Positions 41,617 to 51,689 of a stretch of DNA of 64,000 bases are shown piece after piece (position 1 is the first letter of the stretch; each line of letters begins with the position of its first letter). The DNA is from Heligmosomoides polygyrus polygyrus (lineage: Eukaryota; Nematoda; Chromadorea; Rhabditida; Heligmosomidae): assembly GCA_947396885.1 (NCBI GenBank), contig OX377201.1, forward strand, positions 3,329,879 to 3,393,878, read 5' to 3'. The position numbers and the translations under genes are program-made. The notes below the pieces were generated by a model. The model worked only from the letters and a program-made list of their open reading frames with translations, was not told the DNA's origin and made no database searches.

Positions 41617-41876
41617 AGATAAAGGATAACTGATGGCGTTACTAAATCCCTTTTGGAATGCGCCACGCATTCTACTTCTATGGGATGTCGTGGAGGCGGT
41701 TTGAATGCGTATTTGGTCATGCTTTGACTGCGGTGGTCAGCCGATGAACAAGTCAGCGCCTTATCCTTCCACCCTGGAGGGCTGATAGGCTTGGTTGGCT
41801 TGGGTGGGCGAACCAGGCACCTGGTATCAGGTGCACGCGACAGCCTTCACCTCCTCCAACTGCTCTACACGCGCCC
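41617..41876 (-). repeat. SINE copy with small internal deletions
   Basis: ATAAAGGATAACTGATGGCG tail; the segment around the CAGACAAGTCTGGTACC hairpin is lost. The head ends CTCTACACGCGCCC. Confidence 0.72.
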
Positions 41877-41949
41877 ACGCCATAGCATACCTATCCCGAC
41901 CCTAAGAAGGATTCTGGAATCTTCCTTTTTTCCGACTTCTGCGCTTTCA

Positions 41950-42210
41950 AGGACGAATCCCGACGACATTCCACTGGCTTCTGCCCACTCTCACGACACT
42001 GCGGTCGACATTTTACTGGCTTTGCTTGCTGACAGACTCCCGACGAGGATTCTACTGGCTTCTACCCATTGACACGACTCTGGAAGACGATTCCACTGGC
42101 TTCTGCCCATTGACACGACTCTGGAAGACGATTCCATTGGCTTCTGCCCATGGATAGGACTCATGGACGGCAACGAGGTAAGTAGCCAGAAGCCAATGGA
42201 ATCTGTCGTC
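41950..42210. repeat. short tandem repeat with an inverted copy
   Basis: GATTCCACTGGCTTCTGCCC followed by ATTGACACGACTCTGGAAGAC recurs with a period near 50 bp between 42005 and 42160. AGCCAGAAGCCAATGGAATC at 42183-42202 is its reverse complement. Confidence 0.6.
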
Positions 42211-42247
42211 CAGATTGACTACTTATCTATTCTATTCTATTCCTAGT

Positions 42248-42532
42248 GCGGGCGCATGTGGCGCAGTCGGAGAAACTGCAGTCTGTCACGTGCACCGGAT
42301 ACCAGGTTCTCGGTCCCGAATTCCCGCCCAGGCCAACTAAGCCTTCGGTGTCGGTGAATTGGCACCAGACTTGTCTGGGAAGGATAAAGCGCTGACTTGC
42401 TCATCGGCTGGACACCGCAAATCATTATATAGGCCAAAGACATATTGAAATCACCTCCACGACATTCTGTAGAAGTAGAATGCGTGGCGCATTCCAAAAG
42501 GTTTTGGGTAACGCCGTCCTTTATCCTTTATT
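42248..42532 (+). repeat. SINE copy
   Basis: GGGCGCATGTGGCGCAGTCGG head, with TGGCGCAGTCGG as a variant box A, and a CCGTCCTTTATCCTTTATTT tail. Two small deletions. Confidence 0.78.
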
Positions 42533-42911
42533 TCTAAAAGTAAACAGTGGAACGTCAGCCTATCCCAAGGGAGGAATTGGAGAGTCGCACACACTCTCCC
42601 TGACAACTTCGTCGTTGCGCTGTAAGGTCTGTAGAAGACAAAACGAATGCAGTTATAGCTCTCGTTGGGATGCGCCACGCACACTTCTTGTCTGGAATAC
42701 CATATCTTAAATGAGAGCATGGCTCGTACAACGGCCTACGACAGACGACAGTGCATACATAGGATGCTTAAGCTTCTCACCAAGTGTTGAACGGTATGGG
42801 GTACTCATAGGGAAAGAAGGCTGGGTGGTGTAGCTCAAAGAGAGCGAGGCACTGTCATTCAGAGAATTCGTTCCAATTAAATTCCAAATAAAACTAAGCT
42901 GAAATATTAAG

Positions 42912-43226
42912 CAAAAATGCATAAGGATAAGAATAAAGACGGGGTTATTCAATCCCTTTTAGGAAGCGCCACGCATTCTACTTCTGCGGGATGTCGTGGA
43001 GGCGATTTGAAAGCGTATTCGGCCCTACAGTGACCTGCGGTGGTCAGCCGATGAACAAGTCAGTGCTCTATCCTTCTCAGAGAAGTCTGGTACCATTTCA
43101 CCAACCCCGGAAGGATGGGAGACTTGGTTGGCCTGGGGTGAATCCGAACTAGGAACCTGATATCGGGTGCACGCGACAGCGGGCGCCTCCTACGACTGCG
43201 CTATACACGCGCCCAAAAATACATAA
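42912..43226 (-). mobile_element. SINE copy with 13-bp target-site duplication
   Basis: SINE body 42925-43213. CAAAAATGCATAA at 42912-42924 and CAAAAATACATAA at 43214-43226 differ by one base. Confidence 0.88.
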
Positions 43227-43297
43227 AGGACAAAATGGAAAAATACAACGTTCCCATTCCACCGCTCCCATTTTTCTTTGAAAGTGGCAATAAAGGA

Positions 43298-43589
43298 TGA
43301 AAAAGGATAAAGGACGGCGTGACTGTTTCCATTTTGGAATGCGCCACGCATTCGAATTCTCGCGATGCCACGGAGGCAGTCTGAATGTGTATTCGACCTA
43401 TACATTGAGATACAATATGCAGCCAATGAAAAAGTCAGCGTTTTATCCTTTCCAGACAAATCTAGTACCAATTCAGCGACAACGGGAGGATGAAAGGCTT
43501 AGTTGGTCTGGTCCGGAGTCGAACCTTGGATCGATGAGGAGTGTACGCGACAGCGACAGCGCCTCCTCCACCTGCGCTACCAGCGCGGA
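43298..43589 (-). repeat. SINE copy of an older subfamily with intact box B
   Basis: In the element's own sense the head reads CGCGCTGGTAGCGCAGGTGG and later AAGGTTCGACTCCGGACCAG. Box B GGTTCGACTCC fits the tRNA consensus fully, unlike most copies. CGCTGTCGCTGTCGCGT lies between. Confidence 0.75.
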
Positions 43590-43923
43590 GGCTGTCACAG
43601 AACTGCGAAAGGGGTAGCCTCTGCCAAAAGGAAGTTTCCAAGTGTAAAACATATGATCCCGTCGCGGATTCGAACCACCTCCTTACCCTTCAGGTTTAGG
43701 TAAGTCAAGATCAATGGTACACTCGTGATGTGGTTCCTACCGACCAAACCGTTAACGGTGGCATATTTCAATTTAACTTGGAAATACAGCAGCTCATATT
43801 GAGTTGAACTTGATCAGCTTTTTACGTCTTCTTTTACATAAACTGGTCGACGATTTGTATCTGAAAACCTGCTTGAGGGGGATAAATTGCTGCTCCAAAT
43901 TGTGGAGAATAACTGAATCAAGG

Positions 43924-44126
43924 TGGCGTGGAGCGCAGTCGGAGGAGGCGCCGGCTGTCGCCTGCACCTGATACCAGGTTCCTGGTTCGGATTTCCCGCC
44001 CAGGCCAACCAAGCCTTCCATCCTTCCGGGGTCGGTGAATTGGTACCAAACTTGTCTGGGAAGAATAAAGCACTGACTTGTACATCGGCTGGCCACCGCA
44101 AGTCATTGTATGGCCAAATACGCATA
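43924..44126 (+). repeat. SINE copy, 3'-truncated
   Basis: GGCGTGGAGCGCAGTCGGAG to GGCCAAATACGCAT, then unrelated sequence. The 3' third and tail are missing, which is unusual for a SINE since truncation normally affects the 5' end. Confidence 0.75.
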
Positions 44127-44799
44127 CCCCGTGGACTCTACCATCTTCTAAGACGCTTCTTCGAACGCAACAATCCAACGCCGCAGCGCTATGGGGCTTT
44201 CGTGGAAAATTTCGCTCGCCCAGCTCCAGGTAGCTCCGATCACAGGAAGCAATTACTCGTGGAGAAATCCCTCTCCTGCCGGACAACAATTATCAGCTAC
44301 TTGAGCGCGTGTGAGCTGTGTGTTGTTGTTCAACAAGACATCAGCGATGAAAAAGCCACTTTTCTCAGAAGCAGTTCAGTGCCTACCTGAGTACCAGCAG
44401 TGCGTGGTTTCGCACTTAACGATCAAACGGACATATTCTTTTCGATAACATCTGAGGCGTAAAGAATCAGCAAAAATTTTCCTAAATTTCACGAATTTCT
44501 TACAAGATTCTCCTGATGGGGTGGTATTCTTATAGTTTTTCATTATTGGTACTCATCCTTTTCGTTCGGTTCTTTCGATTAGGAAAACGTCTCTAAAACC
44601 ACATTATGAAGGAAAGTGAATATTTCTAAAATGATTTGACATCTTCAGAAAGATAAGAATAAATTTCCGATTCTAAAACAAAAGTTATCCTTACGTTTCT
44701 TGGAAATTTATAACGCTGTCTGCCCCAAAAAAGTGAACTTCCAAATTTCTGTAAAATTTCCATTAAAAGCAAAAATAGCAAAAGAGTGGATATAGGAAA
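44127..44799. other. no recognisable feature
   Basis: The first 270 bp have an open plus frame joined to the SINE (43923-44390), with no motif. AT-rich afterwards. Confidence 0.35.
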
Positions 44800-45070
44800 C
44801 TACTAATCAGCCCCTTTTCGGATGCGCCGCAGATGTCACTTCTGCGGGATGTCGGAGAGGTAATTTAAAAGCGTATTTGGCCATACAATAACCTTCGATG
44901 GCCAGCCAACAGATAAGTCAGTGCTCTATCCTGCCCATATGGGTCAGGCACCTATTCGCCGATCCAGCAGGGAGGAAGGGTTGGCTGCTCCCGGCGGCAA
45001 ATCCAAACCAAGAACCTCGAATCGGGTGCACGCGACAGTCGGCGCCTCGCTCGACTGCGCTTCACGCGCC
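44800..45070 (-). repeat. SINE copy, diverged
   Basis: GGATGCGCCGCAGATGTCAC to CTCGACTGCGCTTCACGCGC. No tail remains. Confidence 0.68.
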
Positions 45071-45243
45071 TAAATTTGTGCGTAGCCCCTCGCAATTAAA
45101 GTTTTTGATATCAATCAAGTGATAGTCCCAGATTCCTAGGCTATTACATGGCGCGATCTCTTCTCACGGCATATCGGAAAAATGCTGTCTTAGACGCTTT
45201 TAAATAAGCCGTATTAAACCAATTTTATAACTAGTATAAAGGC

Positions 45244-45484
45244 TAAAGGATAAAGGACGGCGTTACTCAATCCCTTTTGGGATGCGCCACGCATTCTACT
45301 TCTATGGGATGTCGTGGAGGCGAATTGAATGCGTATTTGGCCATACAATGACTTGCGGTGTACCAATTCACCGACCCTGGAGGGATGGAAGGCTTGGTTG
45401 GCCTGAGCGGGGAATCCGAACCAGGAACCTGGTATCGGGTGCACGCGACAGCCGGCGCCTCCTCCGACTGCGCTACACACGCCC
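45244..45484 (-). repeat. SINE copy with internal deletion
   Basis: The body lacks the piece between GACTTGCGGTG and TACCAATTCACCG. The flanks TTATAACTAGTATA and TTATAGCTAACATA may be a decayed duplication (11 of 14 identical). Confidence 0.75.
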
Positions 45485-45774
45485 TGACTTATAGCTAACA
45501 TATTGAAATTTTTTGAAAATTCAAACGCCGTGTTCACTGTCCTAGACAGGCCATAAATTTGCCAAAAAAGCTATATTTAATTTTTTAAACGAAAATTTAG
45601 GCTGGAATTTTCAAAGCGGGCCTGAAGTCGTGAAACTTGATTTGGAAGGTGTTTCCTTTTACTTAAAAAACGAATAGCTTTAAAAAATTTATGAAAGTTT
45701 TTGATTTTTTATATTTTGTTTAACGGCTTGTGCAAACTTTACAGAATTTTTTGAAAAAATTCTATCTAATAAAT

Positions 45775-46060
45775 CGTCAGAAAATTGAAGACCAAAATTT
45801 AATACCTACCCCTTACTCCGTGCTTGCTCTTAGAAATATATATATATATATAAAGATTTTTCTTCAAATTTTTTAAAAACGAAAACAACAGTTTCCGCAA
45901 ACTGTACTTTATAAAAAATTTAACAAATTCTTTTAAAAAGAAACCGTCGGAAAATTGGAAACCAAAATTTAACACCCATCCCGTACTCCGTGCTTGTTTT
46001 TAAAGTAGATAAAGGGTTTTTCTTTCAAATTTTCAAAGTGTAAAACAACAGCACGCCCAT
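45775..46060. repeat. ~180-bp AT-rich tandem duplication
   Basis: GTCAGAAAATTGAAGACCAA and GTCGGAAAATTGGAAACCAA start two units, each with CCGTGCTTG and TTTTTCTTTCAAATTTT afterwards. A TATATATATATATA run is in the first. Confidence 0.55.
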
Positions 46061-46243
46061 GCCGTGATTTTTTGTTTAACAAAAATTTTACGTTTTTAAA
46101 AATCGTCTAAAAATTTAACGATCGGAATTTACCTCCAGCAGCTACCTGTGTTCATTATCCGATCAAACGGTGACAAATGTAAAAAAGAGAAAAAAAAAAC
46201 ACGAAAAAACGAGAAAGAAAGGAGGCAAAACGAAAATCCTTAC

Positions 46244-46383
46244 CGTTCGATGCTGGCCATGATGAGACAGAAGACGGAGGCGATCTTAAAGATCTGCGAG
46301 AAGACGTAGAGTATCGGCATGTAGCGCAGCCATATCATGAACAGCAGATAGTTATCGAAGTACTCGGCGTTCACGGGCACCGA
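46244..46383 (-). CDS. GPCR exon 3 (TM3, first part of ERY)
   Basis: Acceptor AATTTTCAG, donor GTAAGG. The exon encodes SVPVNAEYFDNYLLF, then the helix PILYVFSQIFKIASVFCLIM and ASIER. The arginine codon is split (CG|G). The position 25 residues before this arginine, normally the TM3 disulfide cysteine, is methionine. Confidence 0.85.
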
Positions 46384-46593
46384 CTGAAAATTGAATTTTT
46401 TTGTAAAAAAAAATTGGAGAAAAAGTTGTAGATGCTAAGGCGGACTTTCCTATTGGCTTATGAAGCTTTTTACACGCACTCTTAAACATGTTTGCCAAGG
46501 AGTGTTTAAAAACCCCTGCAAAGTCTTCCCTGAATCAGGCTGTACCTAACTGGACCTATCGTAACGAAGAACACTTTAGAAATCAGTCACTTT

Positions 46594-46771
46594 CTAGTCG
46601 CGAAAGTGGTCGGCTTGGGAAAAGACGGAGCACGCCAATCAGGCCGCATCGAATGGACATGTCACGCAGAAAGACGCGGTGATTGGCTGGTATATGTTCG
46701 GTCGATGTCCAGATTGCTTGCGGTTGGTTGGCGCGTTGTCACCCCCAATGTAGGCCACATTACCGAAATGT
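46594..46771. mobile_element. MITE (ACTAGTCGTTAATG family), diverged
   Basis: CTAGTCGCGAAAGTGGTCGG left, CAATGTAGGCCACATTACCG right. Interior CCAATCAGGCCGCATCGAAT and GATTGGCTGG. Confidence 0.68.
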
Positions 46772-46872
46772 GCGCACGACCAAGAAATATTTTCCTCTAG
46801 AATTAGGCTTGATACTACGAATTCTGAAGTATGAACATTCCAAACGCCGTACAGAACAGTGATCAATCGGAT

Positions 46873-47056
46873 ATTAGTCGCTAAAGCGGCCCACATGGAG
46901 GGAAGAGACGAACCACACCTGTCAGTCCGCACCGAATGGGCACTTCACCCATAAGGGTGCGCTGATTGGCTGGTGCATGTTTGGCCGATGATCTGATTGG
47001 CTGCGCTTGGTCAGCGCGCTCCCGCCTCCCAATACAGGCCACATTGCCGTAATATG
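46873..47056. mobile_element. MITE (ACTAGTCGTTAATG family)
   Basis: ATTAGTCGCTAAAGCGGCCC left, CAGGCCACATTGCCGTAATA right. Three GATTGGCTG-like strings inside. Confidence 0.7.
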
Positions 47057-47165
47057 CTCACGACCAGGAAGTATTTCGTTCTTCTCCGCAGAACCGAAAC
47101 TTTATAAAACGAGTTTCTGAAGTGTGAATATTCGAAGCGCGGTATAGGACATTAATTAGTCGGAT

Positions 47166-47358
47166 ACTAGTCGTTAATGTGGCCTACATGAGGAGATAGA
47201 GGCGAACCAGACCGACGAACCCACATCGAATGGGCGCGATACCTAGAGAAGCAATGCACGTCAGCGCAGTGATTGGATGGCGCGCCCTCGGTTGATGCCT
47301 CACCGATTATCATTAGCTGGCGCTCCGACTTCATATGTAGACCGCATAAGCGACAAGT
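47166..47358. mobile_element. MITE (ACTAGTCGTTAATG family)
   Basis: ACTAGTCGTTAATGTGGCCT left, TGTAGACCGCATAAGCGACA right. Confidence 0.78.
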
Positions 47359-47722
47359 TCCGATACTCACAACCCAAGAAACCTCTCGCTTTTCTCGTTT
47401 ACCCTATTTACCAGTTGCTTTTCATTTCCACTGTCCTTGTCGATAGCTTCCCGTGGGACAACTAAATTTTGCGGGCGGGGGAGGTGGGGGGTGGACTCCG
47501 ACAGACGATTTATGTGGCCCAGTCCCAACGAAGAGTCCAGAGGGGTTACTTAAGCTATCAGTGCAGGAAGTCAACCCGAGCTGACAAATAGGTCACTTGG
47601 ATTTTGTGCTTGGCTTTGAGATTTGGCATGACCTCGACTGCAAGCTGAATTATGTATGCTGGCCCCTAAGCCTCACCAAACGATGGAAAAGCTTCTAACC
47701 ACAGGATAAAACCTTTTTGGGC
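47359..47722. other. no recognisable feature
   Basis: It contains a GCGGGCGGGGGAGGTGGGGG purine run near 47473-47492 and nothing else recognised. Confidence 0.4.
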
Positions 47723-47897
47723 ACTTGTCGTTAATGTGGCCTACACGGGAACAGCATCAACGCAGAAGGCCAATCAGGCAGCGTCGAGAAGGTGCACCGC
47801 TCAGAGAGGTGCCCTGATTGGCTGACGCATATTCGGTCGATGTTCTGATTGGCTTGCGCCTCCCAGTCTCCCAATATAGGCCATTTTAACGACTAGT
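47723..47897. mobile_element. MITE (ACTAGTCGTTAATG family)
   Basis: ACTTGTCGTTAATGTGGCCT left, ATAGGCCATTTTAACGACTAGT right. Interior CCAATCAGGCAGCGTCGAGA. Confidence 0.82.
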
Positions 47898-48412
47898 CAT
47901 TTTTCTTGCTTTGCAGGCCTCAGAGAAGCAAGCTGTGCTGCTGAACAATCTACACGGAGCAATCTGGACTGAATATCTATTCGTAGGCGAAATGTTGCTG
48001 CGCTAAGGGGTATTCCAACGCCATAGCTCCTTAAATTTTCAAAAAAAATTTCGATCTAAAGTATAGGATGAAGTCGAGAATCGACAAGCTTTTTCGAAGC
48101 AAGCAATTTTTTATCATTTTTTATTTCCTTTTTATCAAGCAAAATTTTTTCTTGAAATTTGGAGCGAAATGTAAAACAGAAGTAATTGAACGTGGAAACC
48201 CCACATCGACCATAATCTTCCCTATTTCGCCCACGTATAGGAAAAATTGCTGAATAAAAAAGGAACAATAAAAAAGAGAAAAAATAAAAATATTGTTTGT
48301 TTCGAAAAAAGTTGGTCTGTTCTCGATTTCATGCCATTTTTTACATTAAAAATCGTAAAAATTTAAGGGATTTTAGCGTTACAATTCCTAACAGGTAATG
48401 GCATTAACCGGT
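47898..48412. other. no recognisable feature
   Basis: AT-rich intronic sequence of the GPCR gene; frames here are short. Confidence 0.4.
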
Positions 48413-48541
48413 ACTAGTCGTTAATCAGGCCTACATGGGAGAATCAGTGGCAGAGCTTCCTTGACAGGCATGCACTCTCGAAGCAGTTCATTGAACTGTT
48501 GGTCTGTTGTTTCCGCACTACTCTATGTAGGCCATATGGTC
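48413..48541. mobile_element. MITE (ACTAGTCGTTAATG family), short
   Basis: ACTAGTCGTTAATCAGGCCT left, CTATGTAGGCCATATGG right. At about 129 bp it is the shortest copy; the CCAAT interior is missing. Confidence 0.65.
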
Positions 48542-49107
48542 CTTGATTGATTTTTCAAATAAAATTCCAAAATTTCCTATTTCATACGTTGATTGCTTTT
48601 TCAGATAAAATCCAATTTTTTCATTTTATGCTTCTCAATGATTTGCTCATTTAATTGGTTAACCTCTCCCACAAGCTGGTGTTAAACAAAGTTGCTTATC
48701 CATTTCTTCCCGCAACAGGCAAAAATCGATACTATCGAGCGACGTTAACCGGCCGATCAATATTCTATAGAATCGATCAATATTGATTCCTCAACCCATA
48801 TTTCTCAACCGAATGGTCTCTTCAAAGGCGATCTTATTTGCACCATTTTATTCGGATCAGTTGTCTCATTCTTGTCTACGCTACAAAGTCCTACAGCGGT
48901 TGTTAATTTTGCGCGGACGGACCTATGCACGCATGGACGGATGTGGCAATAATTTTCATATTCTTCTGCTGCAACCTGTCCATAAAAGGATTATTGAAGT
49001 ATTAACGCAGAATCCAAACATATGTTCTTGATCCTTCTTCGGTCAAACTGGACTATTAAAAACAAAAAATAAATACAACTAAAAGGAAAAAAATAAAAAG
49101 AGCCAAC
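48542..49107. other. GPCR intron 2 sequence; ATCGAT-type scraps
   Basis: CAAAAATCGATACTATCGAG and AATCGATCAATATTGAT near 48719-48786 resemble the ATCGAT satellite. No gene. Confidence 0.4.
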
Positions 49108-49183
49108 CAGAAGAAGTATAAAGGTGGCGTCGAACAACGTGTCGAACAGAGCGACGAAACCGAGGAAGAAGAACGGCGAGTGC
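49108..49183 (-). CDS. GPCR exon 2 (TM2)
   Basis: Acceptor CTCCTTGCAG precedes 49183. The first base completes an arginine codon, then HSPFFFLGFVALFDTLFDAT and FILLL follow, a TM2 helix with an aspartate. The donor is taken as GTTGGC at 49107, which is weak; a phase-0 end is required by exon 3, and this position supplies it. Confidence 0.72.
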
Positions 49184-50033
49184 CTGCAAGGAGTTGTTGT
49201 TTGGGGTCGCGTCAAGAATTGGTCTCCTCCCTCATCTACGGTAAATCCCTTAAAATTCTCAGCAAATCAGGCATGATGAAGTTTTTTTTTCTACATTGCG
49301 GGTCTTATTCTTACCCAGCTTCTTAAGGTCAATCTACTGATCATTTTATCGCCTTCTTAGCCCCTAAGTATCACTTTCCAAGGGAGCTAAAGCGCAACCA
49401 TCTATAGTTCAATGAAGGTGACGCAGACTGAGTACGGTGCTTTGCTCGAACTGTTCCTTGAAACACAAGGAAGGCCACAGGCCGCTCTACATTCCTACAA
49501 AAGTTCCTCTGTATCCATCTCAACCAGGCTGTGCTGTGATCTGCCCCGCGGTTGTTCAGCGTGCGATTGACCAGGCCAGACCTCGCCGTAGTGCCTCTGG
49601 ACCCAGTCTTACATCAGCTTTGGCAGCCGTCAATGTTCTGGGACAGGCGTCCAGCTTCTTCATTAAGGCGCTCGGTCCGTTTTTCTCCGGCGGGGTGAAA
49701 AAGCGCGAAGTTCGCTTCAGGCTGCTGGCAACCGGCTGTCGACAGGATGATGGATGCTGCCTCAAACCAAATCAGAGCTGCCACCGGGCTTCTTCCGCTG
49801 ATGTTGGTGGGGTGGTCTTGAGCCTCAGACTCTCTCTGGGTTCAAATGAATGATAATCTGGGTGGCACGGAAGGGGAGACAGTTGGCCCGGCTTAGCGGC
49901 GAAGGCTGTTGCGTTTGTTGTTGTTTTTGCTTACTCACACCTTGGCCGCCACGGCAGGCAGTTGCCAAACAAACGCTCGGAAGTGGAGAAGTAGCAGAAG
50001 GCACCAGCTACTGATTTCTAGGATGAAGCTCAC
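49184..50033. other. GPCR intron 1; one unassigned open frame
   Basis: The plus frame 49437-49853 (138 codons) is cysteine-bearing but matches nothing that I know and lies antisense in an intron. Confidence 0.35.
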
Positions 50034-50179
50034 CTGTAGTTGGCCCTGGTGAGGAAGAGAGTCGCCAGTAGGCCGTTGGCGAGCAGACCGAAAAGCGCTA
50101 GGCCACTGCCGAACACACCCATCAGGAAGTAGCGCTCGACGACGAGCCGATCTTCGGACGACGTCTCGCACACCACCAT
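50034..50179 (-). CDS. GPCR exon 1 (start, TM1)
   Basis: ATG at 50179-50177 begins MVVCETSSEDRLVVERYF, a short extracellular N-terminus, then the helix GVFGSGLALFGLLANGLLATL containing the conserved TM1 asparagine. The exon ends in LTRANY plus two bases before donor GTGAGC. Upstream in-frame codons continue but lack a good start, so this ATG is chosen by N-terminus length. No promoter was identified. Confidence 0.8.
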
Positions 50180-50433
50180 CACACCACCACCTCGGCTGAA
50201 GGCTGAAGACGAACGGAGAAGCCGAAGACGTCGGAGAATGCGAGGATGTCGGCCGAATCGCCTGGAACGCGGAAGGCCTAGTGGCGTCGCCAAACAACCA
50301 CATTCGCTCTCATAACGGCACACACGATTTATCGCCGGTTTAGGCACGAAGGAACACCAGGAACGGCTGTAATTCAGAAGAGACAGCGAATTAACTCTCC
50401 CAAAATGGAGGTAAAGATCGAAGGAATGATCGG

Positions 50434-50546
50434 CACGTGTCGCGAATGTGGGCACCACTGGCCGATGGGAACGTGCCAGATAATCACAACCCGATACAGC
50501 CTGATTGGCTGGCGCTTTTCTCCTAATGCTGCCTACATTCGCGACC
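50434..50546. mobile_element. MITE (CGCGAATG subfamily), short
   Basis: CACGTGTCGCGAATGTGGGC left, GCTGCCTACATTCGCGACC right, just upstream of the GPCR start. Confidence 0.72.
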
Positions 50547-50601
50547 AAAACAGGGTAATCTAGAAAAAAAACTGATCAGGATTTGACGTCTCTTAATCAT
50601 A

Positions 50602-51225
50602 TCAGAGCCATTTAGATCAATGACCAGCTTGGCTTCTGATTTGGGCTTAAAATTATTTATTAATAAGAGTAACCATATATTAACCAGTTATCGCGAAGGC
50701 TGTTTAAAACATATTAGTGTGATTTCCAGCACAAAGCGTCAGTTCTGCACAAAAATCAATAAAATTCAATCGATAACAACCAATAGCGTCAGTTCTGCAC
50801 ACTAGTCGATAAAATTCAATCGATAATAACCAATAATATTAGTTCTGTTCAAAAGTGAATGAAATTCAACCGATAGTAACCAATAGCGCCAGTTCTGCAC
50901 AAAAATCGGTAAAATTGTAGCAATAATGACTAATAGCGTCAGTGCAGCACATTAATCGATAAAGTTCAATCGATAACAACCAATAGCGTCTGTTCTGCAT
51001 AAGAATCGATGAAATTCAATCGATAATAACCAATAGCGCCAGTTCTGCACAAAAATCAGTAAAATTCGAGCAATAATGACTAATAGCGTCGATGCTGCAC
51101 ATTATTCGATAAAGTTCAATCGATAACAACCAATAGCGTCTGTTCTGCATAAGAATTATAAAATTCAATCGATAATAACTAATAGCGTCAGTTCTGCATA
51201 AAAATCGATAAAATTCAATCAACAA
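50602..51225 (+). repeat. 50-bp minisatellite with unique leader, copy 1
   Basis: A leader (ACCAGCTTGGCTTCTGATTT, ATTTATTAATAAGAGTAACC) is followed by about 9.5 units with an exact 50-bp spacing: AGTTCTGCACAAAAATCGAT, AAAATTCAATCGATAATAAC, CAATAGCGTC. The same leader and array occur in reverse at 58255-58810. Confidence 0.85.
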
Positions 51226-51689
51226 TGTCGATATTTATTTATTTGTTTACTTTGTTTTTATATTACTTGTTTATTTTTGTGAACGTCATTCACAGGCCAT
51301 CCTAATCACGTAGTCTTCACTTCGTATGGCTAACATCAGACTGAATTCAATAAATTTGATCAATAATGGCCGCCTGATCGATGCTGTTGCTTGTAAGCCC
51401 TATCCAGCGAACAACAAGTCCTCACCTTAAAAGTTCAACTATACAAAAAAGTTAATAAAACCGATCGATAATAGTAGCCCGATCGATATTGATTATTTGC
51501 TGTAAACCTAATTCACCAGTCAACGTATTGATGTCATCCCAACACAAAAAGCTTAGCTCCAAACAAAAATCAATAAATTCAGCCAGCGAGAAGTATTGTC
51601 ATTTATTGCAAATCCGCCAGCCGGACAACGTATGCATATAATGCCCACCTCGAGCGGTCAACTCCTTACACAAATGGATAAAATCGATT
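51226..51689. repeat. ATCGAT-type degenerate satellite
   Basis: Scattered AATAAATTTGATCAATAATGG, AAACCGATCGATAATAG and AAATCAATAAATTCAGCC strings like those at 9640-10830. Confidence 0.5.

Larger units (their letters stand above)
28913..50179 (-). other. gene span: nematode class A peptide-receptor-like GPCR, seven exons
   Basis: Seven minus-strand exons at 50179-50034, 49183-49108, 46383-46244, 38560-38452, 35209-35030, 29366-29201 and 29142-28913 each carry one transmembrane helix in the correct order. Each boundary has an AG acceptor and a GT donor, and all six junctions keep the reading frame. The sum is 1,047 bases, giving 348 residues plus stop, a normal GPCR length. Introns are 850, 2724, 7683, 3242, 5663 and 58 bp; the large ones are filled with transposable elements. 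ERY after TM3 is split by an intron. TM7 has NAIRCP instead of NPxxY. The resemblance is to nematode neuropeptide (FMRFamide-type) receptors; the ligand cannot be told from sequence. Confidence 0.85.

Noticed and set aside
43640..43740. tRNA gene on the minus strand around GGTGGTTCGAATCCGCGACG
   Set aside because: Only a T-arm-like string is present. No box A at the proper distance and no matching acceptor stem.
50735..51225. CRISPR-like array
   Set aside because: The 50-bp units follow one another with no unique spacers and no cas genes; the sequence is eukaryotic. It is a minisatellite.
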